A stretch of 64,000 nucleotides of DNA, from NCBI RefSeq assembly GCF_005848555.1, contig NZ_CP040518.1, forward strand, positions 1,983,001 through 2,047,000, read 5' to 3'. A program made the position numbers and the translations under genes. Below the pieces are notes generated by a model. That model was not told where the DNA came from, made no database searches, and was given only the letters and a program-made list of their open reading frames with translations. The DNA comes from Blautia sp. SC05B48. GTDB taxonomy: Bacteria; Bacillota; Clostridia; Lachnospirales; Lachnospiraceae. Numbering within the stretch: position 1 is the first letter of the stretch; each line of letters starts with the position of its first letter. Positions 32,473 to 39,710 of this stretch are shown here, in pieces.

Positions 32473-33192
32473 ATGAAAAGAGAAAATTTCAGAAAAGGTA
32501 TGAAGGATGGAGTTCCTATCGCTCTTGGATATTTTGCGGTATCCTTTACCTTTGGCATGATGGCTGTTGCCGGCGGCTTGAGTATCTGGCAGGCAGTCCT
32601 GATTTCCCTGACCAACCTGACATCGGCCGGTCAGTTTGCGGGACTGGACATTATTTTTGCAGGAGGCTCCATGTGGGAGATGGCAATGACCCAGCTGATC
32701 ATCAACCTGAGATATTGCCTGATGTCATTTTCCCTGTCCCAGAAATTCCGGCGTGAGGAGTCCGGCATCCTGAAATATATCGCTGCTTTTGGTGTCACCG
32801 ATGAAATTTTCGGGATCAGTGCAGCCCAGGAGGGAAAGGTCAGCGTATTTTATAATTACGGAGCCATGTGCGTGGCAATCCCCGGATGGACTCTTGGAAC
32901 TCTGGCAGGAGGAATCTCCGGAAGCCTTTTGCCTGATTTTATGCTCAGCGCGTTGAGCGTTGCCATTTACGGAATGTTCCTGGCCATCATCATCCCGCCG
33001 TCCAAAAAGAGCAGACCGGTTCTTGGGGTGGTTGCGGCATCCATGGCAGTCAGCACTGTTTTTGCGGTGACACCGGTGTTAAAACAGGTATCATCCGGAT
33101 TTATGATCATTATCACAACACTTCTGGTAGCAGGCCTGGCAGCTTATTTCTGCCCGCTGGAAGAGAAAGGGGAAGTCGTTCATGAGTCATAA
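32473..33192 (+). CDS. azlC: AzlC-family branched-chain amino acid exporter, large subunit
   Basis: A 239-residue membrane protein. The conserved start FRKGMKDGVPIALGYFAVSFTFGMMA and N-L-T-S-A-G-Q-F-A-G are AzlC hallmarks. About six or seven hydrophobic helices span the chain. With AzlD it exports branched-chain amino acids or analogues (the azaleucine resistance system of B. subtilis). The start at 32473 follows TGGAGGAAAT; the longer frame to 32329 lies in the leader hairpin. It overlaps azlD by 11 bp. Confidence 0.9.
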   Translation: MKRENFRKGMKDGVPIALGYFAVSFTFGMMAVAGGLSIWQAVLISLTNLTSAGQFAGLDIIFAGGSMWEMAMTQLIINLRYCLMSFSLSQKFRREESGILKYIAAFGVTDEIFGISAAQEGKVSVFYNYGAMCVAIPGWTLGTLAGGISGSLLPDFMLSALSVAIYGMFLAIIIPPSKKSRPVLGVVAASMAVSTVFAVTPVLKQVSSGFMIIITTLLVAGLAAYFCPLEEKGEVVHES

Positions 33193-33496
33193 TATATATA
33201 TCTATATCCTGGTGATGGCAGCTGTCACCTATCTCATCCGTATGCTGCCCCTTGCTCTTGCAAAAAATGAGATCAGAAGCCCGTTTATCAAGTCTTTTCT
33301 GTATTATGTGCCATACGCCTGTCTGGCAGCCATGACTTTCCCGGCCATCCTGAAAGCCACAGACAGCATCATCTCCGGTGCAGCAGGTTTCCTGGTAGCG
33401 CTTATTGCTGCATATAAGGAAAAAAGCCTGCTCACAGTAGCTCTGCTGGCGTGTGCGGCGGTGTTTATCGTGGAGAGGGTTCTGGCATTTATTTGA
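33182..33496 (+). CDS. azlD: AzlD-family branched-chain amino acid exporter, small subunit
   Basis: A 104-residue protein with about four membrane helices (7-27, 39-60, 64-83, 86-103). The T-Y-L-I-R-M-L-P motif near the N-terminus and FLYYVPYACLAAMTFPAI are typical of AzlD. It pairs with AzlC, whose gene overlaps it by 11 bp. Confidence 0.9.
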   Translation: MSHNIYIYILVMAAVTYLIRMLPLALAKNEIRSPFIKSFLYYVPYACLAAMTFPAILKATDSIISGAAGFLVALIAAYKEKSLLTVALLACAAVFIVERVLAFI

Positions 33497-33525
33497 ACAG
33501 GGGATATGCGGAAATATAATACGCA

Positions 33526-33560
33526 GGAGGGAGCCTCGAAAAGCTCCCTCCATTTTCATT
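33526..33560. terminator. Terminator between azlD and dapF (convergent)
   Basis: GGAGGGAGC (33526-33534) pairs with GCTCCCTCC (33543-33551), followed by ATTTTCATTT. It lies at the convergent 3' ends. Confidence 0.8.
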
Positions 33561-34414
33561 TATTCACCTAAAAATCCAAGATCGATCTCTCCGTCAAACA
33601 CTGTAGTTGCAGGTCCTGTCATATATACAAGGTTTTCATCTCTTTCCCAGGAGATGTTTAAGTCTCCGCCAAGAAGCTGTACAGTAACCGGCTTGCTGCC
33701 ATCAACCTTGTCATTGAGGATGGAAGCTACTGTAACTGCGCAGGCACCTGTGCCGCAGGCAAGGGTTTCTCCGGACCCACGCTCCCATACGCGCATCTTT
33801 ACGGTGTGATGGTCGATCACCTGAACAAACTCGGTGTTGACTCTGTCAGGGAAGCACACGTGATTTTCAAAGGATGGGCCGATCTTTTCCAGGTCAAGGC
33901 TGTCCACATCGTCTACGTAGATGATGGCATGAGGATTGCCCATGGAAATTGCGGTTATGTGATATTCTTTTCCCTCGACAGTGATGGGAGCGTCGATAAC
34001 CTGCTCGGTTTCGGCAACCACCGGAATCTCTTTTGCGATGAGGATCGGGGAGCCCATGTTGACTTTTACCATGGAGGCTTTGCCGTCACGGATGGTAAGA
34101 TCCACATATTTGATACCGCTTCTTGTGGCAATGCTTAAAGAAGTTTTGTCCACGATGCCGTGGTCGTAGACATATTTGGCAACGCAGCGGATACCGTTTC
34201 CGCACATGGCACCCTGAGAGCCGTCCAGATTGTACATATCCATCTCGCAGTCTGCGATCTCAGACGGGCGGATCAGGATCAGACCATCGGAACCAATGCC
34301 AAAATGACGGTCGCTGACAAATTTTGCCACTGCGGCCGGATCCTTAACAGTCTCTTCAAAACAGTTTACATATACATAATCGTTTCCGATGCCTTGCATT
34401 TTCGTGAATTTCAT
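33560..34414 (-). CDS. dapF: Diaminopimelate epimerase
   Basis: A 284-residue cofactor-independent epimerase that converts LL-DAP to meso-DAP for lysine and peptidoglycan synthesis. The two catalytic Cys lie in GAMCGNGIRC and LACGTGAC, related by the internal pseudo-two-fold. The start MKFTKMQGIGNDYVYV is diagnostic, and 34414 is preceded by AGAGGAGG. The longer frame to 34507 has no support. It agrees with the DAP-type MurE elsewhere in the window. Confidence 0.96.
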   Translation of the reverse strand: MKFTKMQGIGNDYVYVNCFEETVKDPAAVAKFVSDRHFGIGSDGLILIRPSEIADCEMDMYNLDGSQGAMCGNGIRCVAKYVYDHGIVDKTSLSIATRSGIKYVDLTIRDGKASMVKVNMGSPILIAKEIPVVAETEQVIDAPITVEGKEYHITAISMGNPHAIIYVDDVDSLDLEKIGPSFENHVCFPDRVNTEFVQVIDHHTVKMRVWERGSGETLACGTGACAVTVASILNDKVDGSKPVTVQLLGGDLNISWERDENLVYMTGPATTVFDGEIDLGFLGE

Positions 34415-34761
34415 AATAGTAACCTCCTCTTGTTCCTGAATATTATACTTGTTTTTTCTGTTGGAGCACAAGACCCCCCATGGAAAAAATACGCAGGTTT
34501 TTTCCATTTGTTGCCTTTAATAGTATAGTATACTGGATAATTGTTATCGAAAAGTGAATTTTCCCTGTGGAATTCCGGTAAATTAGGAGTGAATTTTCGC
34601 ATTTATGGATTTTATATGCTTGCATTTTGTCAGAAACATGGTATCATAAAACAAAGTAATATGCATGGAGATGTATAATTATGCTGTACATTACGAATTG
34701 GGCTGACAGAAACAGGAGAGACAGTTAACGTAAAGTACATAGAATTCAGGAGGAAGAAAAA
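34415..34761. other. Divergent intergenic region between dapF and the amino-acid ABC transporter
   Basis: 347 bp. It holds a hairpin GGAAAAAA...TTTTTTCC (about 34481-34506), two direct copies of GTGAATTTTC (about 34555 and 34591), and a promoter for the transporter: -35 TTGCAT (34620-34625), 16-nt spacer, -10 TATCAT (34642-34647). A strong AGGAGGAAG precedes the transporter gene. No gene is seen. Confidence 0.6.
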
Positions 34762-35538
34762 ATGAAGAGAAAATTTATGGCACTTGCACTTGCAGCAGCT
34801 ATGACAGTTTCTATGACATCCGCTGTTTTTGCAGCAGATGAGATCAAGAGCGCAGATGATCTGGAGGGTAAGAAGATCGGTGTTCAGCTTGGAACAACCG
34901 GTGACGCAGACGCTACAGAGGTTAAAGACGCAACAGTGGAGAGATACAACAAAGGTAATGACGCTGTTATGGCTCTGAAACAGGGTAAGATTGACTGCGT
35001 AGTGATCGACAGCGAGCCTGCTAAGAAATTTGTTGAGAAAAACGATGATCTTGAGATCGTTGAGGACATTTTTGACAAAGAGGAGTATGCAATCTGTCTT
35101 TCCAAAGATAATGCAGACCTTACAAAAGAGTTTAACGAGGCTCTGAAGGAGCTGAAGGATGACGGAACTCTGGATTCCATTAGAGATAACTATATCGGTG
35201 ATGATGCAGGTAAGACACCATATGAGACTCCTAAGGATGCAGATCACTCCAAGGGAACTCTTACCATGGCAACAAACGCAACCTTCCAGCCATACGAATA
35301 CTACGACGGAGATAAGATCGTAGGTATTGATGTTGATATCGCTCAGGCTGTCTGCGACAAGCTTGGATATGAGCTGAAGATCGAGGATATGGAGTTTGAT
35401 GCGATCGTAAATTCTGTTAAATCCGGAAAAGCTGATTTTGGTGTTGCAGGAATGACAGTAACAGAGGATCGTAAAAAGAGCGTTGATTTCACTGATCCGT
35501 ACACAACTGCAGAGCAGGTTGTTATCGTAAAGAAATAA
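34762..35538 (+). CDS. Amino-acid ABC transporter substrate-binding protein, circularly permuted
   Basis: A 258-residue exported family-3 solute-binding protein; the signal peptide ends AVFA-ADE (about residue 24). The domain order is rotated. Residues about 28-150 carry what is normally the second half (SADDLEGKKIGVQLGTTGD, then VVIDSEPAKKFV and the terminal helix LKELKDDGTLDSIRDNYIG). After a linker (DDAGKTPYETPKDADHSKG), residues about 170-258 carry the usual first half (LTMATNATFQPYEYYDGDKI, GIDVDIAQAV, GMTVTEDRKKSVDFTDPY), ending at the first hinge VVIVKK. All normal parts are present once. It is followed by permease and ATPase genes, so polar amino-acid uptake is expected. Confidence 0.9.
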   Translation: MKRKFMALALAAAMTVSMTSAVFAADEIKSADDLEGKKIGVQLGTTGDADATEVKDATVERYNKGNDAVMALKQGKIDCVVIDSEPAKKFVEKNDDLEIVEDIFDKEEYAICLSKDNADLTKEFNEALKELKDDGTLDSIRDNYIGDDAGKTPYETPKDADHSKGTLTMATNATFQPYEYYDGDKIVGIDVDIAQAVCDKLGYELKIEDMEFDAIVNSVKSGKADFGVAGMTVTEDRKKSVDFTDPYTTAEQVVIVKK

Positions 35539-35618
35539 TTTTGTACAGAGAAATCAGAGGATTCTGAACGGATAAGCTGAGAAACAGATATTCGTTGCAG
35601 AGTTCAGTAGCGAATGAT

Positions 35619-35662
35619 CAGGTTCCGGATATCCGGGTATGTTTTCCGGATTTCGGAACCTG
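35619..35662 (+). other. Intercistronic hairpin between binding protein and permease
   Basis: CAGGTTCCG (35619-35627) pairs with CGGAACCTG (35654-35662), with a further CCGG/CCGG segment inside. No T-tract follows, so it may stabilise the upstream mRNA and set a higher level of binding protein over permease. Confidence 0.65.
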
Positions 35663-35685
35663 TAGTTTTGGAAAGGGTGGAAATT

Positions 35686-36375
35686 TTGAGTCTTATTGAA
35701 CAGTTTCAGTTTAACTTTCTGGACGACAATCGTTGGCAGTTCATTTTGTCCGGTCTGAAAAATACCATCATTATTACTTTTTTTGCTGTACTTCTTGGTA
35801 TTTTTCTGGGATTTGTCATTGCTATTGTCCGTTCCACACATGATAAGACAGGTAAGCTTAAGATCCTTAATGTGATCTGTCGTGTTTATCTGACGGTGAT
35901 CCGTGGCACACCAACGATGGTACAGCTGCTGATCGTATTTTATGTTATTTTTGCAACCATAGATCCGGGTAAGATAGTCGTTGCCATTATCGCCTTTGGT
36001 ATGAACTCTGCTGCATACGTGGCTGAGATCGTCCGTTCTGGTATCATGTCTATTGATCAGGGACAGTTTGAAGCAGGACGGAGCCTGGGTCTTAACTATA
36101 CACAGACTATGATCAAGATCATTCTTCCGCAGGCGGTCAAGAACATCCTGCCGGCTCTGGGAAATGAGCTGATCGTACTTTTGAAGGAGACATCCATCAG
36201 TGGTTATATCGGACTTATGGATCTGACCCGTGGCGGAGACATTATCCGAAGCCAGACCTACAGTGCACTGTTCCCGCTGCTGGTAGTAGCTGCAATCTAT
36301 CTTGTGATCGTTTGTTTCCTTACCTATCTGGTAGGAAGACTTGAAAGGAGGCTGAGAACCAATGAGCGTAAGTAA
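35686..36375 (+). CDS. Amino-acid ABC transporter permease
   Basis: About 229 residues with five or so membrane helices. The HisMQ signature is clear: [16 protein letters not shown] at the start, [15 protein letters not shown], and the EAA loop [22 protein letters not shown] that contacts the ATPase. The TTG at 35686 is chosen because AAAGGGTGG lies just before it; longer frames enter the intercistronic hairpin. It overlaps the ATPase gene by 14 bp. Confidence 0.9.
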   Translation: MSLIEQFQFNFLDDNRWQFILSGLKNTIIITFFAVLLGIFLGFVIAIVRSTHDKTGKLKILNVICRVYLTVIRGTPTMVQLLIVFYVIFATIDPGKIVVAIIAFGMNSAAYVAEIVRSGIMSIDQGQFEAGRSLGLNYTQTMIKIILPQAVKNILPALGNELIVLLKETSISGYIGLMDLTRGGDIIRSQTYSALFPLLVVAAIYLVIVCFLTYLVGRLERRLRTNERK

Positions 36376-37105
36376 TGAAGTACTTCTGGATGTGCAGGGA
36401 CTTGAAAAGGCCTATGGCGGCAATCAGGTTCTCAACGGGATCACCACACAGATCCGCAGAGGTGAAGTAGTAGCCATCATCGGACCATCCGGCTGTGGTA
36501 AATCCACATTTCTCCGTTCCCTGAATCTCCTTGAGGAGCCGACCGGGGGAAAAATCCTCTTTGAGGGAACCGACATTACAGATCCAAAGGTGGATATCAA
36601 CCGTCATCGTCAGAAAATTGGAATGGTATTCCAGCAGTTCAATCTGTTTCCTCATAAGACGGTAAAAGAGAACATCATGCTCGCACCGGTAACACTGAAT
36701 CTTATGAGTAAGGAAGAGGCTGAAAAAACGGCACTGGAGCTGCTGAAGCGAGTAGGTCTTCCTGATAAGGCAGATTCCTATCCGGATATGCTTTCCGGCG
36801 GTCAGAAGCAACGTATTGCCATTGCAAGATCGCTTGCCATGAATCCAGATGTGATGCTGTTTGACGAGCCGACATCTGCTCTTGATCCGGAGATGGTCGG
36901 AGAGGTTCTGGAGCTGATGCAGGAGCTTGCAAAATCCGGCATGACCATGGTTGTGGTAACTCATGAGATGGGCTTTGCCCGCGAGGTGGCAACCAGAGTT
37001 CTTTTCATTGATGAAGGAACGATCCAGGAGGAAAATTCTCCTGAGGAATTCTTTGCAAATCCAAAGAATAAAAGACTTCGTGAGTTTCTTTCAAAGACGT
37101 TATAA
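36362..37105 (+). CDS. Amino-acid ABC transporter ATP-binding protein
   Basis: A 247-residue ABC ATPase of the polar amino-acid class (GlnQ/HisP). Walker [11 protein letters not shown]-loop [10 protein letters not shown], signature LSGGQKQR, Walker [15 protein letters not shown] and switch [13 protein letters not shown] are all present. It forms a cytoplasmic dimer that powers the permease encoded upstream. Confidence 0.95.
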   Translation: MSVSNEVLLDVQGLEKAYGGNQVLNGITTQIRRGEVVAIIGPSGCGKSTFLRSLNLLEEPTGGKILFEGTDITDPKVDINRHRQKIGMVFQQFNLFPHKTVKENIMLAPVTLNLMSKEEAEKTALELLKRVGLPDKADSYPDMLSGGQKQRIAIARSLAMNPDVMLFDEPTSALDPEMVGEVLELMQELAKSGMTMVVVTHEMGFAREVATRVLFIDEGTIQEENSPEEFFANPKNKRLREFLSKTL

Positions 37106-37130
37106 TGACATTATAAATATAAGAATATTA

Positions 37131-37188
37131 AAAACGGATGCTTTATCCTCCTGTGGAAATGCTGTAGGAGATAAAGCATCCGTTTTTT
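37131..37188 (+). terminator. Terminator after the ABC transporter operon
   Basis: AAAACGGATGCTTTATC (37131-37147) pairs with GATAAAGCATCCGTTTT, followed by further T residues. The arms are 17 bp and perfect. Confidence 0.93.
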
Positions 37189-37228
37189 GTAGTGCTAGTT
37201 GCAAAAAAATACTTTTTCTTTTTGCTGC

Positions 37229-37663
37229 TCAGTGGATTTCTTCACCGGCAGTTTTCTGTGCGGTTTTTATTTCGTTGTAACAGTATTTGATGATAGATTT
37301 TCTGGTTATGATCCCGATGAAGGAGCCCTGGTCATCTACCACCGGCACGAAGTTCTGATTAATGGCGCGATCCAGGAGGTCTTCCATATTAGAATTAGCA
37401 TGGACTGGTTTATAGGTGGCACGGCGTGGGATCGCCATGATCGGGATTCCCTCTGTTTCCTTGATGTCGTGAATATCTGCACGGCGCATGCCCCAGAGGA
37501 GATCTCCCTCTGAGATAGTGCCGAGATATTTGCCGTCCATGGTGAGGATAGGAATGCAGGAGTACTTGCGGTGCTCCATTTTTTCGAGGGTCTGGCGAAG
37601 AGTTTCATCCTCAAAGATGTAGGCTACTTCGCTTTTGGGAATCAGAAAAAACAGAATGTTCAC
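37229..37663 (-). CDS. CBS-domain pair protein
   Basis: A 144-residue protein with two CBS motifs forming a Bateman module: about 6-60 (RKYSCIPILTMDGKYLGTIS) and 75-130 (NQNFVPVVDDQGSFIGIITR). Such modules bind adenosyl nucleotides and regulate partners. No other domain is present. The start is GTG at 37663 with GAGGT upstream. It lies 49 bp downstream of asnA on the same strand and may share its transcript. Confidence 0.85.
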   Translation of the reverse strand: MNILFFLIPKSEVAYIFEDETLRQTLEKMEHRKYSCIPILTMDGKYLGTISEGDLLWGMRRADIHDIKETEGIPIMAIPRRATYKPVHANSNMEDLLDRAINQNFVPVVDDQGSFIGIITRKSIIKYCYNEIKTAQKTAGEEIH

Positions 37664-37712
37664 GTTATTACCTCATTTCCGCAAAAATTATAAATAAATC
37701 TGTAAGCTGTTT

Positions 37713-38723
37713 TTAGAGAAGCTGAAGTCCGTGTGTCTCTGCAACATCTGTGATCTCCTTCGGCCAGAGAGAGACATGTACTTCTCCGATGTGTGCTTTG
37801 CGAAGGAAGAACATACAGATCCTGGACTGTCCGATACCACCGCCGATGGTGTACGGAAGCTCTTTGTTCAGGATAGCTTTCTGGAATGGAAGTTCTCTTC
37901 GGTCGTCACAGCCTGCTTCGGTGAGCTGGCGGTCAAGTGCGTCCTCGTCAACACGGATTCCCATTGATGAAAGCTCAAGGGCAATGTCAAGTACCGGATA
38001 GTACACGAGGATATCACCGTTCAGTTCCCAGTCATCATAGTCCGGGGCACGTCCGTCGTGGCGTTCGCCGTTGGTGAGGGTTTTGCCGACTTTCATAAGG
38101 AAGACAGCGCCTTTTTCACGGGTGATCCGATATTCACGTTCCTTCGGTGTGCAGTCCGGATACATGTCAAGAAGCTCCTGAGTTGTGATAAAGAAGATAT
38201 CCTTTGGAAGGATCTCCTCGATGTAGTCATATTGTACAGCCATGTATTTCTCGGTTTTACGAAGGACACTGTAAATGGTGCGTACGGTTTCCTTGAGAGT
38301 TTCAATGGAACGCTCTTCTTTGGAGATGATCTTTTCCCAGTCCCACTGGTCTACGTAAACGGAGTGGATATTGTCCAGATCTTCATCCCGGCGGATTGCT
38401 ATCATATCTGTGTAAAGACCCTCTCCGTGAGAAAATCCGTATTTTTTCAGTGCGTAGCGTTTCCATTTGGCAAGGGAGTGTACGATCTCGGCGTTGCTTC
38501 CTTCGATAGATTTGATATCAAAACTTACCGGGCGTTCTACACCATTAAGGTTGTCATTAAGGCCGGATTCCGGGGCTACAAATGTCGGGGCGGATACTCG
38601 GAGAAGGTTCAGCTTCTGTGAGAGTGTCTGCTGGAAGAAATCTTTTACTGTTTTGATCGCAATCTGTGTGTCATGGAGGTTCAGGTCTGCATGATAGGTT
38701 GCGGGAATCGTGATTGTATTCAT
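37713..38723 (-). CDS. asnA: Aspartate-ammonia ligase (asparagine synthetase A)
   Basis: A 336-residue AsnA, a class II aaRS-like enzyme that makes asparagine from aspartate, ammonia and ATP. Recognised by its length and by segments such as LLRVSAPTFVAPESGLNDNLNG, HSVYVDQWDWEKII, NGERHDGRAPDYDDW and the C-terminal motif-3-like GGGIGQSRICMFFL. It is a single gene followed by the CBS protein. Confidence 0.95.
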   Translation of the reverse strand: MNTITIPATYHADLNLHDTQIAIKTVKDFFQQTLSQKLNLLRVSAPTFVAPESGLNDNLNGVERPVSFDIKSIEGSNAEIVHSLAKWKRYALKKYGFSHGEGLYTDMIAIRRDEDLDNIHSVYVDQWDWEKIISKEERSIETLKETVRTIYSVLRKTEKYMAVQYDYIEEILPKDIFFITTQELLDMYPDCTPKEREYRITREKGAVFLMKVGKTLTNGERHDGRAPDYDDWELNGDILVYYPVLDIALELSSMGIRVDEDALDRQLTEAGCDDRRELPFQKAILNKELPYTIGGGIGQSRICMFFLRKAHIGEVHVSLWPKEITDVAETHGLQLL

Positions 38724-38939
38724 TATCGGCTCCTCCTGATGATTTTTATGCTTATTGCTCTGTGGGGTATTATAGCAGAAAATGGGTGGAGTGGCAATAT
38801 AATGAGAGGGGAAGTCTTTTGGGGTATCGTAGAAAAATACTGGGTATTAAATGCCTGGTGTGATATACTGAAAAAAGAATGCTTATGTTTACGATGGAAA
38901 TATAAATATCCGTTTTAACGGATAGAATGGAGGGAGTTT

Positions 38940-39509
38940 ATGGCAGGTGAAAGGTGTCAGGTTTGTGGGGGTAAGGTTGTAAATGGCAGGTGTTCATTAT
39001 GTGGGATGCCTTACAGAAATGATGAGGCGTTATATCATCTGAATGAGCCCCGGGAGGTACATTATAAACATGCTTCCGCCAAAGTGCGGGATATGATGCG
39101 GCGGTATGGACAGGATGCTGATCAAACAACACAACATAACGGAAACGTAAACCGGAATACAAACGTAAACCGGAATACAAACGTAAACCGGAATACAAAT
39201 GTGAACCGGAATACGAACGCGAACCGGAATACGAATGCAAGCCGCAATACAGATTTGAATCGGAATCCAACCGGAAGCCGGAATACAGGTGCAGCAGCCG
39301 GACGTAGGACTGCTGCTGCAGATAATACCAGGAACAAAACAATGGTGGGCAGGAATCATACGGGAGTTTTAGATCAGGGGAAAAAACAGCAGAAAAAAGA
39401 TCAGAAAAACAGCGGGGCAGGCTGGATCATATGGATCATAGTGACACTGGCCATGCTGTTTCCTAAATTATGGGATTTCCTTGCAGACTGGATCGGAACG
39501 AATTTGTGA
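38940..39509 (+). CDS. Zinc-ribbon protein with Asn-Arg-Asn-Thr repeats and a C-terminal membrane anchor
   Basis: A 189-residue protein of unknown function. The N-terminus (CQVCGG...CSLCGMPY) is a four-Cys zinc ribbon. Residues about 66-115 are hexapeptide repeats N-R-N-T-N-V (18-bp DNA units). A basic Gln/Lys linker follows (KKQQKKDQKNSG). The C-terminus is one membrane helix (WIIWIIVTLAMLFPKLW), so the protein is tail-anchored with the ribbon in the cytoplasm. AATGGAGGGAG precedes the ATG. A TATACT box near 38864 may be its promoter. Confidence 0.7.
   Translation: MAGERCQVCGGKVVNGRCSLCGMPYRNDEALYHLNEPREVHYKHASAKVRDMMRRYGQDADQTTQHNGNVNRNTNVNRNTNVNRNTNVNRNTNANRNTNASRNTDLNRNPTGSRNTGAAAGRRTAAADNTRNKTMVGRNHTGVLDQGKKQQKKDQKNSGAGWIIWIIVTLAMLFPKLWDFLADWIGTNL
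39147..39254 (+). repeat. 18-bp tandem repeat inside the zinc-ribbon gene
   Basis: About six 18-bp units of the form AACGTAAACCGGAATACA; the first three are identical and later ones drift. Each encodes N-V-N-R-N-T. Such arrays change copy number by slippage. Confidence 0.85.
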
Positions 39510-39653
39510 GAATATTTCAGCAGTGAGATCATGCAGTGCTAAGTGTCTGTATTTTCGTGTATACAGAAATATCCCTTTTCTTTTCTTCTCAGCTGTGTTA
39601 TACTCATGCCTAGCACAACATATAGATGAAAAACAATATATAGAGGATATAGG

Positions 39654-39696
39654 TACTATATATAGTATTTTAGCATAGCGGCTTATATATAGCACA
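39654..39696 (+). promoter_or_regulatory. NrdR-box-like palindromes upstream of nrdD copy 2
   Basis: TACTATATATAGTA (39654-39667) is a perfect palindrome, and GCTTATATATAGCACA (39681-39696) lies next to the ribosome binding site. A weaker ACAATATATAGAGG sits at about 39633. They resemble the boxes before nrdD copy 1, suggesting joint NrdR control. Confidence 0.7.
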
Positions 39697-39710
39697 GGGA
39701 GGGATGAGCA

